Of a stretch of 64,000 bases of DNA, positions 39,466-48,017 are shown one piece after another. The first letter of the stretch is position 1, and each line of letters starts with the position of its first letter. The translations under genes were made by a program, and so were the position numbers. Source of the DNA: Chitinispirillum alkaliphilum (lineage in GTDB: Bacteria > Fibrobacterota > Chitinivibrionia > Chitinivibrionales > Chitinispirillaceae); the NCBI GenBank assembly GCA_001045525.1, contig LDWW01000001.1:186001-250000 (forward strand), written 5' to 3'. Below the pieces are notes generated by a model. The model saw only the letters and a program-made list of their open reading frames with translations, did no database searches and was not told the DNA's origin.

Positions 39466-41664
39466 ATGGAAAAAAGCAACGATAAAAAGAATACCAGACT
39501 TGGAAGAAACTTAATAATTTTCCTGATTGTAATATGCGCATTTGTTTCTTTGGGAGTAAGTGGTTTGGGGTGGTTTATGTACCGTCTCTATGAGACTCTT
39601 CCCACTCACAACGAGTTACATTCCATTCAGCAACCCCTTGTCTCGAAGGTTTTGGCACGTGACGGGTCGCTGATTCATGAATTTAGTATAGAGCGGCGTT
39701 ATTGGGTTTCGCTCGATGAGATTCCCATTGAACTTCAGGAAGCTGTTATTGCGATCGAAGACCGTAAGTTTTATGATCACTGGGGAATAGACTTACATCG
39801 AATTTTCGGTGCGATCGTTGTGGATATAATGCACAGAAGGTTTGCCCAGGGGGCTTCTACACTCACCCAGCAGCTGGCACGAAATCTCTACCTCACCTCA
39901 AGAACTTCCATGATAAGAAAACTCAGGGAAATGCTGACTGCGATCAAACTTGAGCAGAGATACACAAAAGATGAACTTCTGGAGCTTTACCTGAATCAGG
40001 TATACCTCGGAGCGGGTGTTTATGGGGTGCAGGCTGCAAGCCAGCATTATTTTGGCAAACACGTTTCCGAATTGGGTCTTAACGAATCAGCTGTTATCGC
40101 CGGCATAATCCAGCTTCCTGAGAGATTCAGGCCTGACCGGGACGTGAATATCGAAAGAATCACCAGAAGAAGAAATGTAGTCTTAAGCTCTATGGTTACC
40201 GTCGGGTACATTGATTCCCCGACAGCCAGGGAAACAATGGAGAAGCCTATTGTTGCTGTTTCCACAGAGCGGAGGACTTCACTTGGGCCTTACTTTATTG
40301 AGATGGTCAGAAGGTATGTTGCCAATCGTTACGGCAATGATCTTTTGTATAACGGGGGGCTGACTATACATACGACCCTCGACCCTGTTGCCCAGGATTC
40401 AACTGAGCAGGTGGTTAAAGAGCGGGCTGCAGATCTCCAGCAGCGCCTTAACCGAATGTTTCTTGACTACACCGGTGTGCATACAAAGATGAATATCCCG
40501 AGGGATCAGTTTCTAAGTAGTTTTGATTCAATTTACGCAGCTAATGAAGAGGAACTTTCAGCATTTCCCGATTCCGTAAGGCTCCGCAAAGCACAGATCT
40601 CAGTTGTCTCTCTTGATGTTGAAACGGGAGAAATATTAACCCTTGTGGGGGGAAGGGATTTTCAGGAAAGCAGGTTTAACCGCGCTATACAGGCCAGACG
40701 ACAGCCGGGATCCTCCTTTAAGCCCATTGTATTCACCGCAGCTTTTGACAATGGTTTCAGTCCTGCTTCCGTGCTACTCGATCAGCCTATCACCCTTACT
40801 ACTCCGGAAGGAGAGTGGAGGCCGGAGAATTACGACAGAAGATTCCGGGGGCCAATTACTCTTCGTGAGGCAATGGCCAGTTCTGTGAATATGGTGGCGA
40901 TACAACTTTACAATCGAATCGGAGGGAATCTGGTAATAAATTACGCCAGAGAAATGGGCTTCAGGCACAGAATGAACCCGGTTCCATCACTCGCCATTGG
41001 AGCCTGTGAAGTAACTCCCATGGAGATTACTTCTGCTTATTCCATATTTGCCAATAACGGTTTGCATGCAGAGCCATATTTTGTATCTAAAGTTGTGGAC
41101 AAGGATGGGCGTATTCTTGAACAGGCCACACCTCAGGTCAGGGAGGTGCTTAGACCCGAAACAGCCTTCCTTATGAGCGATCTGCTTAAAAGTGTTGTGT
41201 GTTGCGGCACCGGAGCTTCGATACCCGGGCTGGGATTCAGGAGGCCTGCAGCGGGAAAGACCGGAACCACAAACAACTATTCCGATGCCTGGTTTGTGGG
41301 ATTTACCCCACAGATTGCAACCGGAGTCTGGACCGGTGTTGATGAAAGAAGATCTCTGGGCAGAGGGGTAACTGGTACACAGGGAGCGATACCGGTGTGG
41401 GTTTCTGTTATGAGAGCATTGCACCGTGACCTTCCGGTAAAGGACTTCAGGGCTCCACAAGGGGTGAAAAGGAAAAAATTATGCGCAGAATCGCACCTCC
41501 TGGCCAGAGCCGGGTGTCCCGAGTCCAAATCAGAATTTTTCCTCCGATACGCTGAGGTCGACTCCTGTGGTGTGCATGGAGATGTAAGAAGACGGCGTGA
41601 TGAGATAAATCCGCTGGATTCCCAAAGACGCAGAGATACCGACAGAAGACCTTTTATGTTTTAA
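39466..41664 (+). CDS. Class A penicillin-binding protein (PBP1A type)
   Basis: Bifunctional peptidoglycan synthase of 732 residues, anchored by one membrane segment (about 15-37). The glycosyltransferase 51 domain has EDRKFYDHWGID (Glu98 catalytic) and QGASTLTQQLARNL (128-141). The transpeptidase domain has Ser416-SF-Lys419, Ser473-V-Asn475 and Lys598-Thr-Gly600. It polymerises lipid II and cross-links the glycan strands on the periplasmic side. The C-terminus is short and basic, without an extra domain. Length and motifs are complete. Its stop is 13 bases from that of the convergent beta-helix gene, with no obvious terminator between. Confidence 0.95.
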   Translation: MEKSNDKKNTRLGRNLIIFLIVICAFVSLGVSGLGWFMYRLYETLPTHNELHSIQQPLVSKVLARDGSLIHEFSIERRYWVSLDEIPIELQEAVIAIEDRKFYDHWGIDLHRIFGAIVVDIMHRRFAQGASTLTQQLARNLYLTSRTSMIRKLREMLTAIKLEQRYTKDELLELYLNQVYLGAGVYGVQAASQHYFGKHVSELGLNESAVIAGIIQLPERFRPDRDVNIERITRRRNVVLSSMVTVGYIDSPTARETMEKPIVAVSTERRTSLGPYFIEMVRRYVANRYGNDLLYNGGLTIHTTLDPVAQDSTEQVVKERAADLQQRLNRMFLDYTGVHTKMNIPRDQFLSSFDSIYAANEEELSAFPDSVRLRKAQISVVSLDVETGEILTLVGGRDFQESRFNRAIQARRQPGSSFKPIVFTAAFDNGFSPASVLLDQPITLTTPEGEWRPENYDRRFRGPITLREAMASSVNMVAIQLYNRIGGNLVINYAREMGFRHRMNPVPSLAIGACEVTPMEITSAYSIFANNGLHAEPYFVSKVVDKDGRILEQATPQVREVLRPETAFLMSDLLKSVVCCGTGASIPGLGFRRPAAGKTGTTNNYSDAWFVGFTPQIATGVWTGVDERRSLGRGVTGTQGAIPVWVSVMRALHRDLPVKDFRAPQGVKRKKLCAESHLLARAGCPESKSEFFLRYAEVDSCGVHGDVRRRRDEINPLDSQRRRDTDRRPFMF

Positions 41665-41677
41665 TCTCAGCACTTTA

Positions 41678-42487
41678 TTACTCTGGTCGAATTATTCCGA
41701 TCTGAGTTCCATTTGCTGCTACCGGGTTGTGGAATGCGGTTTCGCTGCTCCAGAATCCGGGTACCTCATCTTTACCCAGTGAAAACTGAGGTGTTTCTGA
41801 GATGTTGGAGTTGTCGAGCCTGGCAAACGTGTTGTGTGATGTGCGGTTGTCGAAAAAATTATTGGTGATGATCCTTGACCTGCGGGATTGTTCCGAAGCC
41901 CAGATTCCATACTGCTTGTTTTTTGAAAACTGATTATTACGAATCAAAATCTCTGTTGAGCCTGAAAGCATCACTCCGCTGTAGCCATTTTCCGCAATTA
42001 CATTATTTTCGATTGCATTTCTGTGTGCCCTGACTGATTCGCAGAAAATCCCGCTCCATTCGTTTCGGTAGATCAAATTGTTTCTGATGTCGGGCAGTGA
42101 AATTATGCATTGTATACCAGATCCTTTGTTGTCGCGAATCGTACAGTACTCTATCACCATTGAGATGTTTTCTGCTAATATGCCCACATTACCATTCTCT
42201 ATGGTGAAATTACGCAATGTTGCCCCATTGGCACCTCTTACAACAGGGTTAACTATGTTGCCTCTTATTATGCTGAGTTCCGGTGATGCGCCAAGAAGGT
42301 GGATTGATTCTCTGAGGGTAACTGACTCCCGGTACACCCCTTCACCCACAAAAACCGTATCTCCTGTGTTTGCATGGTCGATGGCTTCCTGAATTGAGGA
42401 AAAATGCTCAGGGACACGAATCACCTCTGTTGCATTTGTAATTACCGGGAGTAAAATCAGTGCGGATAAAAAAAGAATTAAGCTCAT
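41678..42487 (-). CDS. Secreted right-handed beta-helix repeat protein
   Basis: A 269-residue protein with an N-terminal signal peptide (about residues 1-19) and a DUF1565/NosD-like start (PEHFSSIQEAIDHANTGDTVFVGEG). About seven to eight beta-helix coils follow, with repeated NxIxxNxxxGI-type turns such as RNNLIYRNEWSGIF and RNNQFSKNKQYGIW. Proteins of this fold bind or cleave polysaccharides, but I see no catalytic signature, so no enzyme activity is claimed. It is divergent from the ilv operon across a region with a perfect dyad at 42555-42576. Confidence 0.8.
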   Translation of the reverse strand: MSLILFLSALILLPVITNATEVIRVPEHFSSIQEAIDHANTGDTVFVGEGVYRESVTLRESIHLLGASPELSIIRGNIVNPVVRGANGATLRNFTIENGNVGILAENISMVIEYCTIRDNKGSGIQCIISLPDIRNNLIYRNEWSGIFCESVRAHRNAIENNVIAENGYSGVMLSGSTEILIRNNQFSKNKQYGIWASEQSRRSRIITNNFFDNRTSHNTFARLDNSNISETPQFSLGKDEVPGFWSSETAFHNPVAANGTQIGIIRPE

Positions 42488-42554
42488 TTTGATTCTCCTT
42501 GGGTTTAAAAGAGAACAGGATTCCCATTGGTTATTTGTCTAAATGAGAAGATAA

Positions 42555-42576
42555 ATAGTGATCACCCGATCACTAT
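42555..42576. promoter_or_regulatory. Perfect dyad between divergent genes, candidate operator
   Basis: Arms ATAGTGATC and GATCACTAT (9 bp each, perfect) around ACCC. It lies about 70 bases from the start of the leftward beta-helix gene and 80-100 bases before the ilv leader peptide. That place and symmetry suit a dimeric repressor or activator site. A transcribed hairpin is the alternative. Confidence 0.4.
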
Positions 42577-42656
42577 CATGAATATAAGGTAAGTGGGGAT
42601 GAAAATGTTGAAAAAAACGACTTGACTAAAAGGTTGGAGGAATTTAGTTTATAAAG

Positions 42657-42758
42657 ATGAAAACAAAAAAGCTAGTAATCAGACTGATTCTAAATGTCAT
42701 TGACGTGGTCAATGATAGTGTGATTATTGTTCCCCAAATGAGGGAAACGGGTATTTAG
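42657..42758 (+). CDS. ilvL: Branched-chain amino acid-rich leader peptide (attenuator)
   Basis: A 33-codon frame from ATG to TAG, too short for ordinary gene finding. Fifteen of 33 residues are Leu, Ile or Val, including the run DSVIIVP just before the antiterminator segment. An in-frame TAG at 42645 limits extension upstream. The nearest good ribosome-binding site, GGAGG at 42636-42640, is rather far (16 bases), so initiation strength is uncertain. Its role would be to sense charged branched-chain tRNAs: a ribosome stalled at these codons leaves 42741-42751 free to disrupt the terminator. The gene symbol follows the functional analogue in Escherichia coli; there is no claim of sequence homology. 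Confidence 0.82.
   Translation: MKTKKLVIRLILNVIDVVNDSVIIVPQMRETGI
42697..42715 (+). promoter_or_regulatory. Hairpin within the leader-peptide coding region
   Basis: TCATTGAC (42697-42704) pairs perfectly with GTCAATGA (42708-42715) over a 3-nt loop. In attenuators an early hairpin of this kind pauses RNA polymerase so that the ribosome can catch up; here that role is inferred from position. Confidence 0.5.
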
Positions 42759-42794
42759 GATCAGATCCAGATTACAAAAGAGGCCCGTTTCCCT
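42741..42794 (+). promoter_or_regulatory. Antiterminator pairing of the ilv attenuator
   Basis: AGGGAAACGGG (42741-42751, codons 29-32 of the leader peptide) is exactly complementary over 11 bases to CCCGTTTCCCT (42784-42794), which is the upper 5' arm and loop of the terminator hairpin. The two structures cannot coexist. A ribosome finishing the leader peptide at TAG 42756-42758 would cover the first segment and favour termination. Confidence 0.8.
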
Positions 42795-42819
42795 TAGGGG
42801 GAGACGGGCCTCTTTTGTA
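42773..42819 (+). terminator. Intrinsic terminator of the ilv attenuator
   Basis: Perfect 16-bp stem (42773-42788 with 42804-42819) capped by a C-rich/G-rich loop that can add three pairs. The GC-rich core is followed by TCTTTTGTATTTATAT. It lies 113 bases before the ilvB start, so as a plain terminator it would block the operon; it makes sense only as a conditional one. Confidence 0.85.
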
Positions 42820-42931
42820 TTTATATATATGTGATTTCTTGATTTGCAACCAAACAGGTGGTATTTTAAACTGTTTTAATTTCGATAATTGTCCTTGCTT
42901 TGTTGGCAGGGGTAAATTTCTGGGGGTACTT

Positions 42932-44656
42932 TTGAAAAAAACAGGTGCGCAGATTGTCGTCGATGCTTTAGTTAAAGAGGGTGTAGAGGTTTTGTTTGGT
43001 TACCCCGGTGGGGTCGTAATCCCTATTTTCGACGTCTTGTATGAAACCAAGGATATCAAATTCATATTAACCCGTCATGAACAGGCTGCTGCTCACGCTG
43101 CTGATGGTTATGCCCGTGCCACCGGACGTCCCGGGGTTTGTCTGGCTACTTCAGGGCCGGGGGCAACGAATATAATGACAGGTTTGGCAACCGCTTATTT
43201 GGATTCAATTCCGATGGTTGCAATTACCGGTCAGGTGGCTTCACCCCTTTTGGGAACTGATGCTTTTCAGGAGGCCGATATCGTAGGGATGAGCCGCCCT
43301 ATTACAAAACATAATTTTCTGGTAAAATCAGTGGAAGAACTGCCGCTGATTTTAAAGCAGGCCTTTCATATCGCAACTACAGGAAGACCGGGGCCGGTTC
43401 TGGTTGATATACCTGCTGATGTTTCTAAGGGGGCTACGGAGAATTTCTCTTATCCAGAAAGCGTTTCGATAAGAAGTTACAAGCCTAATGTACAGGGGCA
43501 TATAAAACAGATAGAAAAGGCTGCTGAATTTATCTCAAATGCCAAAAAGCCCATTATCTTTGCTGGGGGAGGTATAATTCACTCCGGGGCTCATGAAGAG
43601 CTGCGGGTGTTTGCTGAAACAACAAATATTCCTGTTACCACCTCCTTTATGGGGCTGGGAGGCTTTCCCGGAGATCATCCGCTTTTTATGGGTATGCCTG
43701 GAATGCATGGGTCAAAATGCGCTAACTTCGCACTCCAGGAATGCGATCTTATAATCTCTATCGGAGCCCGCTTTGATGACAGGGTGACCGGTTATGTAAA
43801 AGAGTTTGCGCCGAATGCATCCATCATCCATATGGATATAGATCCTGCAGCCATATCAAAAATCATAAAAGTTGATGTGCCGGTTGTTGGAGATGCCAAA
43901 AATATTCTTAAGTCTCTGAACAAGATTGTTAAGCCCAGAGAAACTGATTCCTGGAATGATAAGATCAACACATGGAAAGGTGAGAAGCTCTTTACATATA
44001 CTCAGTCTGACACCGTGATCAAACCCCAGTATGTGGTTGAAAAACTCAGCGAGATAACAAAGGGTGAAGCTCTTATCGCAACGGAGGTGGGGCAGAATCA
44101 GATGTGGACGGCTCAGTACTACAAATTCAGAAAACCAAGAACCCTTATTTCTTCAGGGGGACTGGGGACAATGGGATTTGGAATGCCTGCGGCCATGGGA
44201 GCGGCTCTGACTAACCCCGGGGTTCCGGTTATTGATGTTGCAGGTGATGGCTCGATTCAGATGAATATTCAGGAACTTGCTACCTTGTCGGTAAACAAAA
44301 TACCTGTTAAGATAGTTATTCTCAACAATTCTTACCTTGGTATGGTTCGTCAATGGCAGCAGATCTTCTTTGATAAACGCTACAGCGGAACATGTCTGAG
44401 GGGTGGAGCGCTTTGCAATGAGTGTGTCGGTCCTCAGAATTGTCAAAAGGTATATTTGCCAGATTTTGTTAAATTAGCAGAAAGTTACGAGGTTCCGGCT
44501 TTCCGTACAGATAAAGTTTCTGAAATTGAAACGGTTCTCAATAAGGGACTTGAGGTGGATGGTCCTGCACTGATGGAGTTTATTGTGTCTCAGGAGGAGA
44601 ATGTGTTTCCTATGGTGCCGGCCGGAAAACCAATCCATGAGATTCTGGAGGGATAA
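42932..44656 (+). CDS. ilvB: Acetolactate synthase large (catalytic) subunit
   Basis: ThDP- and FAD-dependent enzyme of valine, leucine and isoleucine synthesis: joins pyruvate to pyruvate or 2-oxobutyrate. About 574 residues. The catalytic Glu lies in RHEQAAAHAADGYARATG, and the ThDP-Mg motif is GDGSIQMN followed by VILNN. The frame is open from 42815, but that would put the start inside the terminator. Conserved sequence begins at LLKKTGAQIVVDAL, so I choose TTG at 42932, with GGGGGT five bases upstream. Unusual: four cysteines (488, 495, 498, 504) in an insertion after YSGT near the C-terminus. Its stop abuts the ilvN start. Confidence 0.95.
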   Translation: MKKTGAQIVVDALVKEGVEVLFGYPGGVVIPIFDVLYETKDIKFILTRHEQAAAHAADGYARATGRPGVCLATSGPGATNIMTGLATAYLDSIPMVAITGQVASPLLGTDAFQEADIVGMSRPITKHNFLVKSVEELPLILKQAFHIATTGRPGPVLVDIPADVSKGATENFSYPESVSIRSYKPNVQGHIKQIEKAAEFISNAKKPIIFAGGGIIHSGAHEELRVFAETTNIPVTTSFMGLGGFPGDHPLFMGMPGMHGSKCANFALQECDLIISIGARFDDRVTGYVKEFAPNASIIHMDIDPAAISKIIKVDVPVVGDAKNILKSLNKIVKPRETDSWNDKINTWKGEKLFTYTQSDTVIKPQYVVEKLSEITKGEALIATEVGQNQMWTAQYYKFRKPRTLISSGGLGTMGFGMPAAMGAALTNPGVPVIDVAGDGSIQMNIQELATLSVNKIPVKIVILNNSYLGMVRQWQQIFFDKRYSGTCLRGGALCNECVGPQNCQKVYLPDFVKLAESYEVPAFRTDKVSEIETVLNKGLEVDGPALMEFIVSQEENVFPMVPAGKPIHEILEG

Positions 44657-45139
44657 ATGAATACACATACTATTTCTATACTTGCTGAAAACCATAGCGG
44701 TTCACTATCCAGAATTGCGGGATTGTTCTCAAGCAGAGGGTATAATATTTCCACTCTTACTGTGGCCGAAACTGATGATCCCACAATTTCAAGAATGACT
44801 ATCGTTGTTCAGGGTGATGAGGGAATACTTGAGCAGATTGTAAAACAGCTCAATAAACTCATCGATGTTATCAAAGTCGTTGACTTTAAGGATGAACCGA
44901 TTCTGGAAAGAGAGCTGTTGCTTGTAAGAGTTGATGCATCTAAGTCAAACAGACATGAAATTGTAGAGGTTGCAAATCTTTTTAAGGCAAAAGTCGCGGC
45001 TGTATCTGCTGCATCTGTTACATTGGAACTTACAGGAGAACGGCAGAGAATCGATGACTTTACAATGATGCTAAAACCCTACGGCATAAAGGAACTTGTG
45101 CGATCAGGGGCTATTGCAATTGGACAATTGAGAAAATAA
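44657..45139 (+). CDS. ilvN: Acetolactate synthase small (regulatory) subunit
   Basis: A 160-residue regulatory partner of IlvB. The N-terminal ACT domain (about residues 1-75) has NHSGSLSRIAGLFSSRGYNI, the valine-binding type motif, and the C-terminal ferredoxin-like domain has the expected length. It confers feedback inhibition by valine and raises catalytic activity. The ATG follows the ilvB stop without a gap, so translation is coupled and the subunits are made in step. Confidence 0.95.
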   Translation: MNTHTISILAENHSGSLSRIAGLFSSRGYNISTLTVAETDDPTISRMTIVVQGDEGILEQIVKQLNKLIDVIKVVDFKDEPILERELLLVRVDASKSNRHEIVEVANLFKAKVAAVSAASVTLELTGERQRIDDFTMMLKPYGIKELVRSGAIAIGQLRK

Positions 45140-45221
45140 ACCGATAGGCATATGCAGTTTTGTATTTGTAAAATTTATCTGAAGTCAGATACTTTCACTT
45201 TTCAAGAAGGAGCCCTTTAAC

Positions 45222-46322
45222 ATGGCAGTTATCGATTTTGGCGGCGTAAAAGAAGATGTTATTACCCGCAAAGAGTTTACCGTGGCAAAAGCCAGAAGAA
45301 TCCTTAAAAATGAAACCATTGCTGTTATCGGTTACGGCGTTCAGGGACCTGCTCAGGCACTGAACCTCAAAGACAACGGTTTCAATGTGATTATCGGCCA
45401 GTCAAAAAAGTTCAAAAAAGACTGGGAAAGAGCCCGTAAAGATGGATGGGTACCAGGGAAAACTCTTTTCGATGTCGATGAGGCTGTTCAAAAGGGTACT
45501 ATCATTAAAATTTTAGTTTCTGATGCTGCTCAGAGAATTGTATGGCCAACTGTTAAGAAGAATCTAAAAGAGGGTGATGCGCTCTATTTCTCTCACGGAT
45601 TCTCAATCGTATACAAAGAACAGACTAAGGTTGTTCCACCTGAAAATGTGGATGTTATCCTGGTCGCACCTAAGGGAAGCGGTACATCGGTAAGAAGAAA
45701 TTTTCTCTCAGGCGCAGGTATCAACTCAAGTTATGCAATTTTTCAGGACTTCACAGGCCGTGCAGCCGAACGCTGCCTGGCTCTTGGTATAGGTGTGGGG
45801 TCTGGGTACCTTTTCCCAACCACCTTTGAAAAGGAAGTCTACAGTGATCTTACCGGTGAACGTGGTGTTCTTATGGGGGCTCTTGCCGGTATGATGGAAG
45901 CACAGTATCAGGTTCTTCGCAAAAACGGCCACAGCCCAAGTGAGGCATTCAACGAAACTGTCGAAGAGCTTACTCAGAGCCTTATTCGTCTCGTTGACGA
46001 AAATGGAATGGACTGGATGTACTCAAACTGCTCTGCAACTGCTCAGAGAGGTGCATTGGACTGGAAACCAAAGTTCAAAAAAGCCACTCAACCCGTATTT
46101 GAAGAACTTTACAAGTCTGTCAAGAGCGGAAAAGAAACAAGGCGTGTTATCACCGCATGTGGAAGAGCCGATTACCAGGAACGTCTGGACAAGGAACTCT
46201 CAAAACTGGGCGAGTCTGAAATGTGGAAAACCGGTAAAGCGGTACGTGACCTCAGACCAAAACAGAAAGCCCGTCAGATCACCAAGGCTACAAAGGGTGT
46301 GAGAGGAAGAGCAGGTAACTGA
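45222..46322 (+). CDS. ilvC: Ketol-acid reductoisomerase
   Basis: Second step of valine and isoleucine synthesis: NADPH- and Mg-dependent alkyl migration and reduction of acetolactate or acetohydroxybutyrate. At 366 residues it is a class I-like enzyme, a little longer than the usual 330. The nucleotide loop is GYGVQGPAQALNL (about residues 38-50), and the metal-binding acidic motif is DLTGERGVLMG (D-x3-E). The C-terminal tail is Lys/Arg-rich. AAGGAG precedes the ATG. It lies 82 bases after ilvN. Confidence 0.95.
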   Translation: MAVIDFGGVKEDVITRKEFTVAKARRILKNETIAVIGYGVQGPAQALNLKDNGFNVIIGQSKKFKKDWERARKDGWVPGKTLFDVDEAVQKGTIIKILVSDAAQRIVWPTVKKNLKEGDALYFSHGFSIVYKEQTKVVPPENVDVILVAPKGSGTSVRRNFLSGAGINSSYAIFQDFTGRAAERCLALGIGVGSGYLFPTTFEKEVYSDLTGERGVLMGALAGMMEAQYQVLRKNGHSPSEAFNETVEELTQSLIRLVDENGMDWMYSNCSATAQRGALDWKPKFKKATQPVFEELYKSVKSGKETRRVITACGRADYQERLDKELSKLGESEMWKTGKAVRDLRPKQKARQITKATKGVRGRAGN

Positions 46323-46353
46323 TTGATATTTGATCAGTGGTTTTAAAACACAA

Positions 46354-46382
46354 TTCGGCCTGGGGTTAAACCCCGGGCCGAA
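46354..46382 (+). repeat. GC-rich hairpin between ilvC and leuA
   Basis: 12-bp stem (46354-46365 with 46371-46382, one G-U pair) around TTAAA, with no T-run afterwards. It sits 26 bases before the leuA start. It is more likely an RNA-stabilising or processing element within the operon than a terminator. Confidence 0.5.
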
Positions 46383-46408
46383 ATCAAAATAGAGGACCTG
46401 AATTACTT

Positions 46409-47968
46409 ATGAAGATCGATAACGTTTTTATCTTTGATACTACTTTGCGGGATGGAGAGCAGGCCTTACCCTCAAGCCTTTCTGTTGAACAGAAACTTAG
46501 GATTGCAAAACAGCTTGCCCGTCTGAACGTAGACGGTATTGAAGCGGGGTTCCCGGTTTCTTCACCTGGGGATTTTGAGTCTGTTCACACCATCGCTTCC
46601 CAGGTAAAGGGACCTGTGATTTGCGGGCTTGCGCGTACTGTTGAGAAGGATATCCTCTCATGTGCAAAAGCTGTGAAGCCTGCAGAGCGTCCACGGATAC
46701 ATACCTTCATAGGTACTTCTGCAATCCATACGGAAAAAAAGCTGAGAAAATCGCAGGACAGCATTTTGCAGCTTGTTTATGACAGTGTCAAACTGGCAAG
46801 AAAACACTGTGGTGATGTGGAATTTTCGGCAGAAGACGCTGGCAGAACCGGAACTGATTACCTGTGCAGGGTTGTGGAAACTGCCATAAAAGCGGGAGCG
46901 TCTACAATAAATATTCCAGACACAGTCGGCTATACTGCACCGGAACATTTCGCCTCAATAATTGATGAGCTCTTCAATCGGGTTCCCAATATCGACAAAG
47001 CTGTGATTTCTGTGCATTGTCATGATGACCTTGGTATGTCAACCGCAAACTCACTGACCGCTATCGCTCATGGTGCAAGACAGGTTGAGTGCACTATAAA
47101 CGGTATCGGGGAGAGGGCGGGTAATGCCGCTCTTGAGGAAATCGTAATGGCCATAAAGGTCAGAAAAGATATCTTTAAGGTTTCCACAAATGTGGACGCA
47201 AAAGAACTGATGCGTACCAGTAAACTCGTACGGGATGTGTGCAGTATGCCCGTTCAGCCTAATAAGGCCATTGTGGGAAGTAATGCCTTTGCACACTCAT
47301 CTGGTATTCATCAAGATGGTGTCCTTAAGGCCAAAAAAACCTATGAAATCATGACCCCTCAGTCTGTCGGGCTCAAAGATAACAAAATGAATCTTACCGG
47401 ACGCTCCGGCAGCCATATGGTCAAATCAAGGCTACTCAGCCTGGGCTACAGTGAAGCTGATGTGGATATGCCTAAGTTTTATGATAAGTTCAAGGCGCTC
47501 GCTGATAAAAAGGGCACAGTTTACGATGATGATCTGATTACGTTGATGGAATCAAGAAGCAGTGCTGATCTTGAAGATAAATATATACTTGAATATATCA
47601 ATGTATCCAGCGGAAAGGGTACTGTCCCTACTGCAACCGTCAAACTCAGAATCAATGGCAAGCTTTTGCAGGAAGCGGCCTGTGGAGATGGTGCAGTTGA
47701 TGCTGCCACCAAGGCTATTGACCGAATTGTGGGGTTTGATATAAAAATCGACAACTTTCAGATTGAAGCAGTCACTGAGGGAAGGGAAGCTTTGGGTAAA
47801 GTAACCATAACGGTCAAAGCCCCTGAAGGTTTCTTTGTGGGAAAAGCAAACAGTACCGACATCGTAGAGGCTTCAGCAATGGCCTACATGGATGCGGTGA
47901 ATAAAATTGCAAGAATAAAAATGTTCAAAAAAAATCCCAAAACTAAAAAGTTGCAGGAACATCTCTAA
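46409..47968 (+). CDS. leuA: 2-isopropylmalate synthase
   Basis: First committed step of leucine synthesis: condenses acetyl-CoA with 2-oxoisovalerate. At 519 residues it has full length. The TIM-barrel part opens with FDTTLRDGEQALP (8-20), and the metal-binding HCHDDLGMS lies near residue 210, followed by GIGERAGNAALEE and HSSGIHQDGVLK. The C-terminal LeuA regulatory domain (about 390-515), which binds leucine for feedback inhibition, is present. Fourth gene of the operon. Confidence 0.95.
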   Translation: MKIDNVFIFDTTLRDGEQALPSSLSVEQKLRIAKQLARLNVDGIEAGFPVSSPGDFESVHTIASQVKGPVICGLARTVEKDILSCAKAVKPAERPRIHTFIGTSAIHTEKKLRKSQDSILQLVYDSVKLARKHCGDVEFSAEDAGRTGTDYLCRVVETAIKAGASTINIPDTVGYTAPEHFASIIDELFNRVPNIDKAVISVHCHDDLGMSTANSLTAIAHGARQVECTINGIGERAGNAALEEIVMAIKVRKDIFKVSTNVDAKELMRTSKLVRDVCSMPVQPNKAIVGSNAFAHSSGIHQDGVLKAKKTYEIMTPQSVGLKDNKMNLTGRSGSHMVKSRLLSLGYSEADVDMPKFYDKFKALADKKGTVYDDDLITLMESRSSADLEDKYILEYINVSSGKGTVPTATVKLRINGKLLQEAACGDGAVDAATKAIDRIVGFDIKIDNFQIEAVTEGREALGKVTITVKAPEGFFVGKANSTDIVEASAMAYMDAVNKIARIKMFKKNPKTKKLQEHL

Positions 47969-48017
47969 GAAAAACAAGTCATAAACCAATTATTCCTACT
48001 TTCAAAAGGATGTTGTA

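Noticed and set aside
39158-39541. 127-codon leftward frame over the PBP1A start
   Set aside because: It overlaps the membrane segment of a firmly identified gene and its promoter region, and looks like shadow coding.
42541-42931. T-box riboswitch as the explanation for the ilv leader
   Set aside because: No T-box sequence (AGGGTGGNACCGCG type) or specifier-loop arrangement is present, whereas the leader peptide and the alternative pairing explain the terminator fully.
42815-42931. Upstream start of ilvB at TTG 42815
   Set aside because: It would begin inside the terminator hairpin, and the added 39 residues resemble no acetolactate synthase.
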